From positions 1 through 64,000 of the forward strand of contig CALODL010000007.1 in NCBI GenBank assembly GCA_942492115.1: a DNA stretch of 64,000 bases, read 5' to 3'. The notes beneath the pieces were generated by a model. The model ran no database searches, was not told the origin of the DNA, and was given only the letters and a program-made list of their open reading frames with translations. Positions within the stretch are counted from its first letter, which is position 1, and each line of letters starts with the position of its first letter. Source of the DNA: CALODL01 sp942492115. GTDB lineage: Bacteria; Planctomycetota; Phycisphaerae; UBA1845; CAIVHJ01. Positions 34,632 to 43,677 of this stretch are shown piece by piece. The translations under genes and the position numbers were made by a program.

Positions 34632-34883
34632 GTGAGAGTAACTAGAAATGAGCCATGCCCATGTGGAAGTGGACGGAAATACAAGAAATGCTGCCTACTC
34701 CGGGCAAGAGCCGATCGGGTGGAGGAGGTCAACCGCACGTACGTCGACAGCATGAGTCTATCGGACCGCAACGTGTTCTTACTGGGAAGCATCCGTGAGA
34801 TCTTTGAGTTTGACCGGAACGATTGGGATCATGTGAAAAGATGCGTGGTCCCGGATCGCGTGCGCGAGCTCTATCTGGGCTAG
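34632..34883 (+). pseudogene. SEC-C domain gene, 5' part cut by IS481
   Basis: GTG 34632 with GAGGT 5 nt upstream begins VRVTRNEPCPCGSGRKYKKC, a SEC-C zinc motif, then a helical segment ending PDRVRELYL before a TAG at 34881 that lies inside the insertion. Cutting out 34876-36079 and one copy of the 7-bp duplication joins GAG CTC TAT C to TT CGC ATC in frame, so this is the start of a single 469-residue protein continued at 36087. As it stands, only 83 residues would be made. Confidence 0.8.
34869..34875 (+). repeat. Target-site duplication, left copy
   Basis: CTCTATC, repeated exactly at 36080-36086 on the far side of the IS481 element. Confidence 0.8.
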
Positions 34884-36079
34884 CTACGACTTGAACTGAC
34901 ACATCACAAAAAAAGAGTTACCCTGGTTTCGACTAACAAACTCGAACCGGAGCACACGCTCCAAAAGGGTAACTCACAATGCATCATAACGACAAGATCA
35001 TCGGGAACAAGGTTGGACTTCTGACGTTGGCTGAAGAGCTCGGAAACGTGTCGAAGGCATGCAAGATCATGGGCTTCTCACGCGACACGTTCTATCGCTA
35101 TAAGCAGCTTGTTGAAGAAGGTGGCATCGACAACCTGGTCGAGAAGACCCGGCGCAAGCCGAACCTGAAGAATCGCACTGACGAACGAACTGAGCAGGCC
35201 GTCATCAAGGTGGCTACCGATTTCCCGGCGTATGGGCAGGTTCGGGCGAGCAACGAGCTGCGGAAGAGCGGCGTATTCATCTCGCCCGCCGGCATTCGCT
35301 GCGTGTGGCAGCGTCACGAGCTCGAGACCTTCAAGAAGCGGCTCAAAGCCCTCGAGGACAAGACGCAAGCCGAGGGCCTGGTGCTGACGGAAGCCCAGGT
35401 GGCAGCCCTGGAGAAGAAGAAGCAGGATGACGAGGTCTCCGGCGAGATCGAGACCGCTCATCCGGGCTATCTGGGCTCGCAGGACACGTTCTACGTCGGC
35501 ACGCTCAAGGGCGTGGGCCGCATCTATCAGCAGACGTTCATCGATACGTACTCCAAGGTGGCGTTCTGCAAGTTGTACACGACAAAGACGCCGATCACGG
35601 CGGCGGACCTGCTCAACGACCGTGTGTTGCCGTTCTTTGAAGATCATGATGTCGCTGTGCTGAGGATCCTGACGGATCGCGGCACGGAGTATTGCGGCAA
35701 GCCCGAACAGCACGACTATGAGCTATACCTGGCCATCAACGACATCGATCACACGAAGACGAAGACCAAGTCGCCGCAGACCAATGGCATCTGTGAGCGC
35801 TTCCACAAGACGGTTCTGCAGGAGTTCTACCAGGTCACCTTCCGAAAGAAGCTGTACACCTCATTGGAGGCTCTGCAGGCCGATCTCGACGAGTGGATGA
35901 CCTTTTACAACGAATCGCGAACGCACCAGGGAAAGATGTGCTGTGGACGCACGCCAATCGCAACATTCACAGACGGTGTGAGTATCTCGGATGAGAAGAC
36001 AGTACCAGGCAATGCGGCGTAACTGACAAACAAGCGGTCGACACCAGGGTGGGTGTCAGATCAAGTGTTAGCCACTACA
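34876..36079 (+). mobile_element. IS481-family insertion sequence, 1204 bp
   Basis: The element begins TG and ends CA. Its outer 27 nt at the left (34876-34902) and the reverse complement of the right (36053-36079) align without gaps at 20 positions, sharing GCTA and CTGACAC blocks. A second inner pair, ACCCTGGTnTCGAC, lies at 34920-34933 and 36038-36051. It carries one transposase gene and is flanked by CTCTATC duplications. The transposase is open and the ends are present, so it may still be active. Confidence 0.85.
34979..36022 (+). CDS. IS481-family DDE transposase
   Basis: A protein of 347 residues. An N-terminal HTH (LTLAEELGNVSKACKIMGFS) is followed by the integrase core with Asp in GSQDTFYVGTL, Asp in ILTDRGTEYCG and Glu in QTNGICERFHK, the DDE triad. 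Length fits the family. It is an intact frame within the element, with no strong Shine-Dalgarno before ATG 34979. Confidence 0.92.
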   Translation: MHHNDKIIGNKVGLLTLAEELGNVSKACKIMGFSRDTFYRYKQLVEEGGIDNLVEKTRRKPNLKNRTDERTEQAVIKVATDFPAYGQVRASNELRKSGVFISPAGIRCVWQRHELETFKKRLKALEDKTQAEGLVLTEAQVAALEKKKQDDEVSGEIETAHPGYLGSQDTFYVGTLKGVGRIYQQTFIDTYSKVAFCKLYTTKTPITAADLLNDRVLPFFEDHDVAVLRILTDRGTEYCGKPEQHDYELYLAINDIDHTKTKTKSPQTNGICERFHKTVLQEFYQVTFRKKLYTSLEALQADLDEWMTFYNESRTHQGKMCCGRTPIATFTDGVSISDEKTVPGNAA

Positions 36080-36086
36080 CTCTATC
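36080..36086 (+). repeat. Target-site duplication, right copy
   Basis: CTCTATC, identical to 34869-34875. Confidence 0.8.
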
Positions 36087-37252
36087 TTCGCATCTGCTCC
36101 ATATACCCTCCGGACACGGACATTGCCAGCATCCTTCCTTCTCCGTCTTCCAACCTCCGTGCACTATATGTCGGCCTGCCAGCGCCAGAGCTGGCTGCGC
36201 AGAGTATTTGCCAATTTAGTCTCTACGCTGATGAAATACTCGTGACGAATCCATTTCCGATTCCGTGGTTCTTGAGTAGAGAATACAGTCCACTGCGTCA
36301 CCCGGAGCTGTACCTGCAATCAACACTGCGTATGCTCGGGTTCATCAACGCTGTATCGCCTTGGATCGCGAAGGGACTGGTCACGCTGGTTCCCAACCCC
36401 GGTCATTTCGATGTGCGTCTATTACACGAAACCTCCAAGGCGGCGCATGAACGACTTGGGCACATTTCGAGCGAAGATGTAAACTTGGATGATCCTGCGC
36501 TGTTGTCGTCGGAGACGCAAAAGCGCCTTCTCCTGACGATGCCGAGGCAATACCTGGAATCCGTTGTTTCCAAAACATCCCCAGATCTCTCGCCTGCAGA
36601 GGTTGATGAACTACTGGATGACATAGAGGCCATGCGCAAGAATGACCCGTACACTTTGCCGCAAGACATTGGCGACTCAGGCGGGCAGTTAGAGATCTTC
36701 GATTTGGGGGGCAGTTTGGAAATGACTCTCCTTGTGGCAAGGATGGCGGGGGCATTTCCATACACCAACATCAACTTCAAATGGAGAGAAATCCAACACT
36801 CTCAAGGCGAATTGTCGGATTCGGCCAAGATCTGGACGCCTTTGACAAGAGCGTTCCAGAATCTGGAGTTTGAGTTCTTGAACAATGTTGATTCAGACTT
36901 CGCCGCCAACCTGCGCGGCGATGGGCGGCTTGAGAGTTTCCGACAATTCCTCCGCAAGGTATGGCAGGCAGCGTCAAGTGACGAGAATAATGAGGAGAGC
37001 ATCAGGGAGTTCTGTGACGAACTGACGGATGCACATCGCAAAGCCCAGGCAGAATGGGTCGATATCGATCGACGCCTCGTCCACCACTCCGCGGGCAGTG
37101 TCGTAGGCGGGTTGTCCTTAGGTCTTGCAGGATGGCCCACAATTGCAGCCCTTGTAGCCGCGCTACTCAATTCGAGGATGAAGCGATCGCAATTCGCCAA
37201 GACGAACCCCATGTCCGTATTCATAGATCTCGAGAGGAAATCAAAGCGTTGA
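36087..37252 (+). pseudogene. SEC-C domain gene, 3' part after IS481
   Basis: The frame is open from 36053 but its first codons belong to the insertion sequence; the native part resumes at 36087 (reading LRICSIYPPDTDIA). It encodes about 388 residues: a conserved-looking stretch (FSLYADEILVTNPFPIPW, HPELYLQSTLRMLGFINAVS), then a long helical part and a C-terminal hydrophobic hairpin (SVVGGLSLGLAGWPTIAALV). I do not recognise the domain. Together with 34632-34875 it forms one 470-codon frame (1410 nt). It lies at the end of the conjugation operon and may have been part of that system before the insertion. A shorter product from GTG 36053 is possible. Confidence 0.75.
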
Positions 37253-37342
37253 GCATGATCCGACATATCTCCCAGATGCAGCGAGCTTGGCGTGCACGAG
37301 TGTGAGACATGCTGCCATGGGAGATGTGTCAGGAGGTGATCG

Positions 37343-37618
37343 ATGACAGACGATGCCACGGGATGGTTCGAGGATGAAATTGGCGAAATCAACTCGTTCT
37401 TTGTGGGGCTCATGAAAGAACGGACGCCGAACAAAGCGGAGGCACTCCAGCGAGTTGTTGACCAATGTGGAGTCCACTTTCAAGTAGAGCCAGATGACGA
37501 ACGATGTCACTTCAGTTCCCAGTCTCGGAACGGCACAATCACGGCGGGCCCCAAAGGTGCAGCGCGACCGCCGTACCCCGCGGCTCCAGGATTGGGCTCC
37601 GCAGCACCGTCAGTGTAG
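37343..37618 (+). CDS. Small hypothetical protein beside the integrase
   Basis: A protein of 91 residues. AGGAGGT lies 5 nt before the ATG. The first 60 residues are acidic and helical (GWFEDEIGEINSFFVGLMKE); the last 30 are low-complexity (Gly, Pro, Ala), which suggests that the original end was replaced. It stops 4 nt before the convergent integrase stop. No function is assigned. Confidence 0.5.
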   Translation: MTDDATGWFEDEIGEINSFFVGLMKERTPNKAEALQRVVDQCGVHFQVEPDDERCHFSSQSRNGTITAGPKGAARPPYPAAPGLGSAAPSV

Positions 37619-37622
37619 ATCC

Positions 37623-39119
37623 TCACGTCTCGCATTGCTCGTTTGCCCTTGCGGCCACATTGAGAGCCAGCCTTCGTTCTAGTACGCGAATTCGATGTCT
37701 CAGTGAATCGATACGTGCTCGCTCAGCCTGCATCATCTTCAGCTGCGCCTTCAATGCACGATTCTCGGCAAGCACACGATCCACGTAGCCGACCGTACTC
37801 ACGGTTGGGTTGTCAGTGGTGCCGTTCTGGAGTCCACGGCCATTCCCATTGCCGAAGTCAAACGGCAGGCGATCCATGCGCTCACGAGCCTGATTGTCAA
37901 ACCAGTGCGTGTAGAGCTTCTGCGTCTCGGGATCAACGTGTCCAGTCCACTTGGCAATCTGATCGAAGGTGTACCCTTGATCAAGGAAGAGGCTGATCGT
38001 ACTGTGGCGCAGGGTGTGCCATCCCTTCAGGGCCAACCATGCCGTGCCGTCTACCAGTTTCTCCAACAGCCTGTGCGCTCGATCACATCGCGCAAGCACG
38101 TCCTTGTCAGAATCAGAATCTCTCTTCTTGCCGCCAATCTGAGCGAACACTGGAAACAGCAGGCGATCCGATCTCTTGAGGCTGCTGAGATGCTCACGGA
38201 GCATCGGGATAACGCTGTTGTGAACCTCGATCGTCCGACGCACCTGGCTCCTGGCCTTCGATCCCTTGTCAGATGCAACTGCAAGAGTCCATTTGCTAGT
38301 GCTGACGTCTGATTTCTTCGCCGTGACCACTTCTGTCCTTCGAATGCCCGTCACTGCTACCAGGGCCAACGGCAAAGCCAGCTCAGGCAGCTTCTCCATT
38401 GCCAAATCGACCAGCTCCGCGACGTCTTGGGCACTGAACAGCATCCTCGATCGCAGATCCTGCAGTTCCTCATCGCTCAAGTCCGTTTCTGCAACTTGCT
38501 CCTCAAAATGCTCACGAGTGATGAATTCTTTCCTGGCCTCGGGCTTGATTGTGGGCCAGCCATTCCTCTTGAGCGGATTATCGGCGAGCCATTCCATGTC
38601 GACTGCGTGCTCGATGATACCCTTGAGCACCTTTAGCTCCCGCCCGATTGTGTACTCGGCGACCTGGTCGTTGCGGCGCCGCGTAACGTACTTGGCAAGA
38701 TCCTCGGTGGTCAGATAATCGACCCTGAAGTCATCGCCGAACATGCGGAGGACATGCACGAGGCGGTGACGGATCGTGTTGATCGTCCTCACAGCTTTAC
38801 CCTCGGTCTTCTTGTGCTCGATCCATCGATCATGGAGATCCCTAAGAACCAACGGCTTCTTGGAAGACTCGGCCAATTCGGCTTGGACTTGTGCTGTGGG
38901 GAAAATCACATCGACGACTGGAACGCCCTTACGGATCAGATCGAGGCCTTCACGATCACGGCCAGATTTTAGGGCATCGACGGCGCGTTGCACTGCCTTG
39001 GCGTCTTCTTGTGCCCGGCGGCGGTTTCGTGTGCGAAGACTCTTGCGGTACTGGAAGCCGTCGTGCCAGAAGGCAACATGAAAGATCTTGGACTTTGGAT
39101 GAGCGTAGATCGATGCCAT
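37623..39119 (-). CDS. Large tyrosine recombinase (phage-type integrase)
   Basis: About 498 residues from ATG 39119 (MASIYAHPKSKIFHVAFW, a typical integrase beginning); the frame is open back to 39374 and no Shine-Dalgarno decides. An Arm-binding N-terminus and a SAM-like core (LRDLHDRWIEHKKTEGKAVR) precede the catalytic domain, with Arg in VTGIRRTEV, HTLRHST, WTGHVD and Tyr in KLYTHWF. A C-terminal coiled coil (VDRVLAENRALKAQLKMMQA) is an unusual extension. It probably moves the island or part of it; the attachment site is not identified. Confidence 0.87.
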   Translation of the reverse strand: MASIYAHPKSKIFHVAFWHDGFQYRKSLRTRNRRRAQEDAKAVQRAVDALKSGRDREGLDLIRKGVPVVDVIFPTAQVQAELAESSKKPLVLRDLHDRWIEHKKTEGKAVRTINTIRHRLVHVLRMFGDDFRVDYLTTEDLAKYVTRRRNDQVAEYTIGRELKVLKGIIEHAVDMEWLADNPLKRNGWPTIKPEARKEFITREHFEEQVAETDLSDEELQDLRSRMLFSAQDVAELVDLAMEKLPELALPLALVAVTGIRRTEVVTAKKSDVSTSKWTLAVASDKGSKARSQVRRTIEVHNSVIPMLREHLSSLKRSDRLLFPVFAQIGGKKRDSDSDKDVLARCDRAHRLLEKLVDGTAWLALKGWHTLRHSTISLFLDQGYTFDQIAKWTGHVDPETQKLYTHWFDNQARERMDRLPFDFGNGNGRGLQNGTTDNPTVSTVGYVDRVLAENRALKAQLKMMQAERARIDSLRHRIRVLERRLALNVAARANEQCET

Positions 39120-39463
39120 TGCAGTGAAATAATAGCGCGGGGATTTGCTGCCGCCAAGTGCCAACCACTTAGGCCGGTACTTCTCCTCATAGGCTCCACC
39201 TTTCCTTGCTTGGGCTTTGGAGGTCCGTTGACAATGACAATCACGTAAGCGGACAGCAAAATCTGCGCGCAATGAGAATTGTTTTTGTGCATTGATGAGG
39301 TACGTTGTTTTTTCGAATCGCTGTTTCCAGTCTTTCAACACACCTTTTCGTATTGATGGGCTCATTAATAACAAAACAAGGGAGCTACCTTATCAGCGGC
39401 AGAGATAATCCTTGACCACTTTGAAACGATTTGCTAGCACGTCTCGGTAGAAGGAGATTGCTG

Positions 39464-39592
39464 ATGGCAGGCACGTCCGCGATTGAATGGACGGAGGCAC
39501 CTGAAATCCCATACGGGGATGTACCAGAGTCTCAGAGCGCTGTCCCCCTACCATCGCTGGGGGTTACAACGCTAGCACTGCTGAATTCCTGA
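39464..39592 (+). pseudogene. Remnant of a DUF5131 (phage Gp37/Gp68-like) gene
   Basis: AAGGAG 7 nt before ATG 39464 opens MAGTSAIEWTEAPEIP. DUF5131 proteins start with a segment of the kind SxIEWTEATWNP, so this matches for about 11 residues and then diverges to a stop after 42 codons. The following 240 nt to 39839 hold no gene. It reads as a truncated relic. Confidence 0.45.
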
Positions 39593-39839
39593 ACCACTTC
39601 CGAATGACGCACTACAGGCAAGACTCTGTAATCGTGCTGGTCGTGGAAGTTTGTGTGGGCGAGTCTTCAACAACCTCGGCAGCGTGGAATTGGATTTGTC
39701 GCCCACCGATGACATGTTTGATGCTCAGGTTTCAGCAATCCATGCTGACTCGCAGGCAAGATGAATTGAAGAGGGGCTGATGCAGCAGCTTCTCACAGAA
39801 ACAAGGTCCGGGTGTCGCTAACGCGGGGAGAAACTCAGA

Positions 39840-40868
39840 ATGCTACTTCCTGGCCCAAGAGGCCCAATAATTGATCTTGGCCTCTCTAATCATATTATCC
39901 CATCTGGTATTCACGTTGGTGCGCCTTCTGGTTTCATTACAGCGGCCATGCCACAAGGCCTGTCGGAGTTTGAGCAACTACCGAAGGATAGTCCGGTCAC
40001 GATTGAAATCACGAATCCAATGCCTCGCACGTACACGGTTGCGGCCAAGGTCGAAGAAGTCGGGAGTGATGGTGCGGACAAGTATCTGTTTAGCACGATG
40101 AAGGAGGGAAGACTCGTTCGCCTACAAGACATTACCGAATACGGCGAACTCCTAAAGCGCGCAGCCGAATGGCTTCAGAAGTTTCCGTGCGATGGTGTAA
40201 TTGTACCCCTCCGAGGTGGAGTCAAACCGTTCACTCAACTCGACGTGCTCACCGAGTTCAAGCACTCTCCATGTTGGCTGCCGTTCACGCAAGGGGCAAA
40301 CTATGTGAATCATGAGCAGATCAGGGAGATCCTCAAGCAGTATGTAGAGCCTCGAATGGAAGACGGCCCAGCTCGGCTAGTTGTCATAGACACGGCGGAC
40401 AGTGGCCATAGTTCCCATGCCTTGGCGACCATCCTCAAGGAACTGCATTCAGGCCTCCCCGCCTCGACAAAGTGGGTCGTGGATTTCGTGCTGTTCTTCG
40501 AGTCTGAGGGGGGCAAGAAGCCATGCCCACCACTGTCACGATCAATTCCTACTCTGAACACTGACAGACTTCGCTTCCGTGTTTATGCCTGTGGGACAAC
40601 TTCTCTGCTGGCGGAAGATTGGGACGAGGCTCTTGGTGTGAGAGCGACGTGGGATAGCAACGGCAAGCCCCACATTGCTGTGATTCCATCTAAAGGCCGA
40701 ATCATTGTCCAGAGTTGCGACGACTCACTGAAGGAATACGAAACCGAGAGACTTGATCAGTTCGTTGACGAGTTGCTTGCCAACGAGGTATCCGATGCGG
40801 TCGTTACAGATGAACACCTGAGACATGAGCGAGATGTTTGGCACAAGTATGGGCGAGATGAAGCGTGA
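39840..40868 (+). CDS. Phosphoribosyltransferase-like protein
   Basis: A protein of 342 residues, with GGGGAG 9 nt before the ATG. CDGVIVPLRGGVKPFTQLDV and ARLVVIDTADSGHSSHALAT (about 181-198) look like the two substrate loops of a type I phosphoribosyltransferase fold, the second being the acidic PRPP loop. The remainder is beta-rich and unfamiliar. Phosphoribosyltransferase-like proteins occur in phage-defence loci, and this one stands in an island, but no partner gene is adjacent. Fold assignment is tentative. Confidence 0.5.
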   Translation: MLLPGPRGPIIDLGLSNHIIPSGIHVGAPSGFITAAMPQGLSEFEQLPKDSPVTIEITNPMPRTYTVAAKVEEVGSDGADKYLFSTMKEGRLVRLQDITEYGELLKRAAEWLQKFPCDGVIVPLRGGVKPFTQLDVLTEFKHSPCWLPFTQGANYVNHEQIREILKQYVEPRMEDGPARLVVIDTADSGHSSHALATILKELHSGLPASTKWVVDFVLFFESEGGKKPCPPLSRSIPTLNTDRLRFRVYACGTTSLLAEDWDEALGVRATWDSNGKPHIAVIPSKGRIIVQSCDDSLKEYETERLDQFVDELLANEVSDAVVTDEHLRHERDVWHKYGRDEA

Positions 40869-41049
40869 TCACAGGGTAGGATCGATCACTGGTAATCTCG
40901 GAGTTCCTCGAAGACTTGGTCTCGCACCTGCCTGCGTTACAGCTCTGATGTCCGCCATACCACACCTATGCAGTACTTGCTTCTGCTAAGCTGGGCCAAG
41001 TTGGCTGTCATGCCTCGCAGCAATTCGCTGTAACTAAAATGGTAGGACA

Positions 41050-42300
41050 TTATTCCCACGCCACATGTGCCCGAGTGATCGTACCGCCCTGCGAAAGAGG
41101 CTGCCCGCATAGCAGTCTGCCCTCGGCATCAAAATCAGGAGATGCCGCGTAACCAAAAGCGTTGTGCATTCGGTCCATCTGCCACTTCGCAGCAGTTTGC
41201 CATTCGGCCTTGGTGGAGATTCGAAGCTCAGGAATCAGTAGGTGATCTGTCGTTTGTAGCTTGAGCGTATCGCCAGCGTCGTACTGCGAACGTGGCTTGA
41301 TATAGCTGTTCTTGGTATTCAAAAGCTGAATACCAAGCTGGACAGGCTCCCCACTCAGGAATTGTGTAACAAAGTCGCAGCCGAAACGGGACCACCAGTA
41401 TGCGCCTTCTTGAATCATGACTTCGTTCAGAAGTAAGTCTTGAGCTGAACTCTGTGGGATTACGACATCTCCACACATAGCAAAGTCCGCGAAGCCTACG
41501 CGCTGGATACGCATCATGGACCTGTACTCGGGATTCTGGGCAGTCCTGAGGGCTTCCAATCCATCCAAATCGGGTCGCCTCAAGGCAAATTGATGCGGGA
41601 AGTTCATCATTCCAGGTAGCTGCGTGGGCTGCTCAAAGAAACGGATCAAGTCTTGATCGAAGACATCGAGTTTCTCTGGGCCAATGAATTGCGGGACGAC
41701 GAAGACCCACAACGCAGCATGTCCGCCTGCGAATTCAAGTACCTGATTTCGCCTGCTACTGATGAACTCCCGATGTGCTTGCGATGCATTGTACGTCATG
41801 AGTACAGCCTCATGGATCTGCTCAACGCTCATCTTGAGGTTTTGGCGCTCCTGTCGTGTATAAAACTCCCGCTTGTCCCGATGTTCCAAGAGATGTGGTT
41901 TGTTGCCGCTATTCGGGACGAAGACGACTACTGCCGATAGATTGCCCTGGATCTCAATGTCTCGGACCCGAAGACCCACGATGCTGGGTTTGATACACTG
42001 GTGACATAGCGTTTCCATCCACGATTGCTCGTTGCTCCCACCAGCAATTCCAAGCATCGAATCAGGTACTCCGTCTGGCACGCCTGCCGACCGGTCTTCG
42101 GAGACCCCGAGAATCAGATGGCCACCACTCGCATTCGCAAGGCTGATGACATCCTTCAACATCTCTCGTGAACCGCTATTGTCGTGCGTGTAGGCTGCCT
42201 GCTTGTAATCGAGCGTGTAACCCTCACGGATCTTCGCTGCAACAACTGCCTGTAAGTCGGCTTCAGAGAGGTCATCTATCGATTTGTTGAATGGCCACAT
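41050..42300 (-). CDS. Schlafen/AlbA_2 domain protein
   Basis: A protein of 416 residues. The N-terminal 170 residues carry the AlbA_2 (Schlafen-like, once AAA_4) pattern: YTLDYKQ, a Glu/Lys helix, DVISLANASGGHLILGVSED and a later REFYTRQERQNLKMSVEQI. The C-terminal half is unfamiliar. Such proteins bind or cut nucleic acids and often lie in islands as regulators or defence genes. It ends toward the island interior and starts 195 nt from the tRNA. The 180-nt gap to the previous gene shows nothing. Confidence 0.72.
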   Translation of the reverse strand: MWPFNKSIDDLSEADLQAVVAAKIREGYTLDYKQAAYTHDNSGSREMLKDVISLANASGGHLILGVSEDRSAGVPDGVPDSMLGIAGGSNEQSWMETLCHQCIKPSIVGLRVRDIEIQGNLSAVVVFVPNSGNKPHLLEHRDKREFYTRQERQNLKMSVEQIHEAVLMTYNASQAHREFISSRRNQVLEFAGGHAALWVFVVPQFIGPEKLDVFDQDLIRFFEQPTQLPGMMNFPHQFALRRPDLDGLEALRTAQNPEYRSMMRIQRVGFADFAMCGDVVIPQSSAQDLLLNEVMIQEGAYWWSRFGCDFVTQFLSGEPVQLGIQLLNTKNSYIKPRSQYDAGDTLKLQTTDHLLIPELRISTKAEWQTAAKWQMDRMHNAFGYAASPDFDAEGRLLCGQPLSQGGTITRAHVAWE

Positions 42301-42453
42301 ACTCAGAAATCCGATTCCGCCACCCGTCCCCTCGTTCCGTCACTGGAACGTCTCAGCAAGGCCTGCATCGTGGAGACGGCTCTGGGCTGTGATCACTTTG
42401 AGCACACTTTAAGCACACCCGACCCTTTTCGAGACCCGAAAAGCGCATGAAGA

Positions 42454-42481
42454 AAGGCAGTCGGTTCGACCCAACTGCCTT
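42454..42481 (-). terminator. Intrinsic terminator downstream of tRNA-Leu
   Basis: On the minus strand AGGCAGTTGGGT, a CGA loop and ACCGACTGCCT form a long stem followed by TTCTTC. A second hairpin, CTTTTCG/CGAAAAG, lies at 42425-42443. Both are placed to end the tRNA transcript. Confidence 0.65.
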
Positions 42482-42494
42482 CTTCTCTTGACGA

Positions 42495-42578
42495 TGCGGA
42501 TGAGAGGATTCGAACCTCCACGTCCTTACGGACACTGGCACCTGAAGCCAGCGCGTCTGCCAATTCCGCCACATCCGC
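42495..42578 (-). tRNA. tRNA-Leu (anticodon CAG)
   Basis: An 84-nt cloverleaf: acceptor GCGGATG/CATCCGC with discriminator A, anticodon stem CTGGC/GCCAG around loop TTCAGGT (anticodon CAG), a long variable arm (TGTCCGTAAGGACG) typical of leucine tRNA, and T-loop TTCGAAT. CCA is not encoded. Its 3' end faces the lower-GC accessory DNA, as expected if the island entered at this gene. Confidence 0.96.
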
Positions 42579-42902
42579 GCGGACGGCCTCGGGTGGCCAT
42601 CGACAGTCGGGTTATTGTGCACGCGGGATGGGGTGCGGTCAAGCCCCCCGAAGGTCAACCGGCCCTTGCCCCACGCTGGTCAGACCCCCGACTGGACACC
42701 AGCGCGCCGGGCAGGGTCGGCACCTCGGCAATGGTGGCCGGCAGTCATCCGTTTGTCCTACGCTGACCGGTCGTTCCGAAGACGGATCCCTGGCGGGTAG
42801 AATACACTGAAGATCGGGGGCATCATGCCCCAGTTTCATATCTGGTCACGATCGATGAAGCACGCGGAATTCCCACCCTTCACACCGCTTAAGGAGCAAG
42901 AC
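42579..42902. other. Non-coding stretch at the chromosome side of tRNA-Leu
   Basis: About 320 nt of GC-rich sequence. It must hold the tRNA promoter and that of the next plus-strand gene, but I see no clear consensus, gene or repeat. Confidence 0.4.
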
Positions 42903-43670
42903 ATGTTGCGCACACCTGCATTGCTGGTCGCGGCGACCGTTGGTTTCTGTGTTTCTTTACAGGAGGTCTTTGCAGAAGAGGAACAGCCCACGATTGCGCG
43001 AGGCTATCTGCTCGAAGTACTGCCTGGTCATGAAATGCAATTCGAGGCTGGGTTGAAACAGCAGATCGAGTGGTACAAGCAGAACAAGGAAACCTGGCAT
43101 TGGCATACGTGGGAAATGGAGACCGGTGAGAACACGGGACAATTCGTATTTCGTTCCCCCAATCACCTGTGGAAGGACCTCGATGAGCGCAGCTCCCGAG
43201 CAGAGCTGGCGGGAGCGCACTTCAAGAAGGCTGTCAGACCGCACCTCGCATCCATGCATGGGACCATCTCCAAATACCTGCCCAAGGTTTCGAGCTGGCC
43301 GGAGGATCTTGGCAGAGTGCCCATGGTGTCGGTCTACAAGTTCCACCTGAACTATGGCATGGGCGAAGAGTTCGTCGAGGTCATCGGCAAGATCCACAAT
43401 GCCATCCAATCCTCTGACTGGGGCCTGAACTATGCGTGGGTCGCTGCAGTCAGCGGTTCAGAAGTGCCGTCGTTCAGCCTGGTCATCCCGCACAGCAGCT
43501 GGACGGACATGGCCGGACCGGAGAAACCGTTCTGGACGATGATGGAGGAGGCCGTGGGCAAGGCCGGAAGCAAGGACATCAAAGCAGGCCTGGTCAAGTG
43601 CGTACGTTCGGAGACCTCTGCCCTGGCGCGGTTCCGTCCGGAACTCAGTTATGTACCTGAGGTTCGGTGA
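42903..43670 (+). CDS. Secreted hypothetical protein
   Basis: A protein of 255 residues. ATG 42903 follows AAGGAG at 6-7 nt and opens a signal peptide (LRTPALLVAATVGFCVSL...VFAEE). The mature part has two similar halves, each with a YLLEVLPGHEMQFEAGLKQ or VSVYKFHLNYGMGEEFVEVI strand-helix start, suggesting a duplicated dimeric alpha-beta barrel-like fold. An earlier in-frame ATG at 42825 is rejected. Function unknown. Confidence 0.6.
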   Translation: MLRTPALLVAATVGFCVSLQEVFAEEEQPTIARGYLLEVLPGHEMQFEAGLKQQIEWYKQNKETWHWHTWEMETGENTGQFVFRSPNHLWKDLDERSSRAELAGAHFKKAVRPHLASMHGTISKYLPKVSSWPEDLGRVPMVSVYKFHLNYGMGEEFVEVIGKIHNAIQSSDWGLNYAWVAAVSGSEVPSFSLVIPHSSWTDMAGPEKPFWTMMEEAVGKAGSKDIKAGLVKCVRSETSALARFRPELSYVPEVR

Positions 43671-43677
43671 TCGACGA

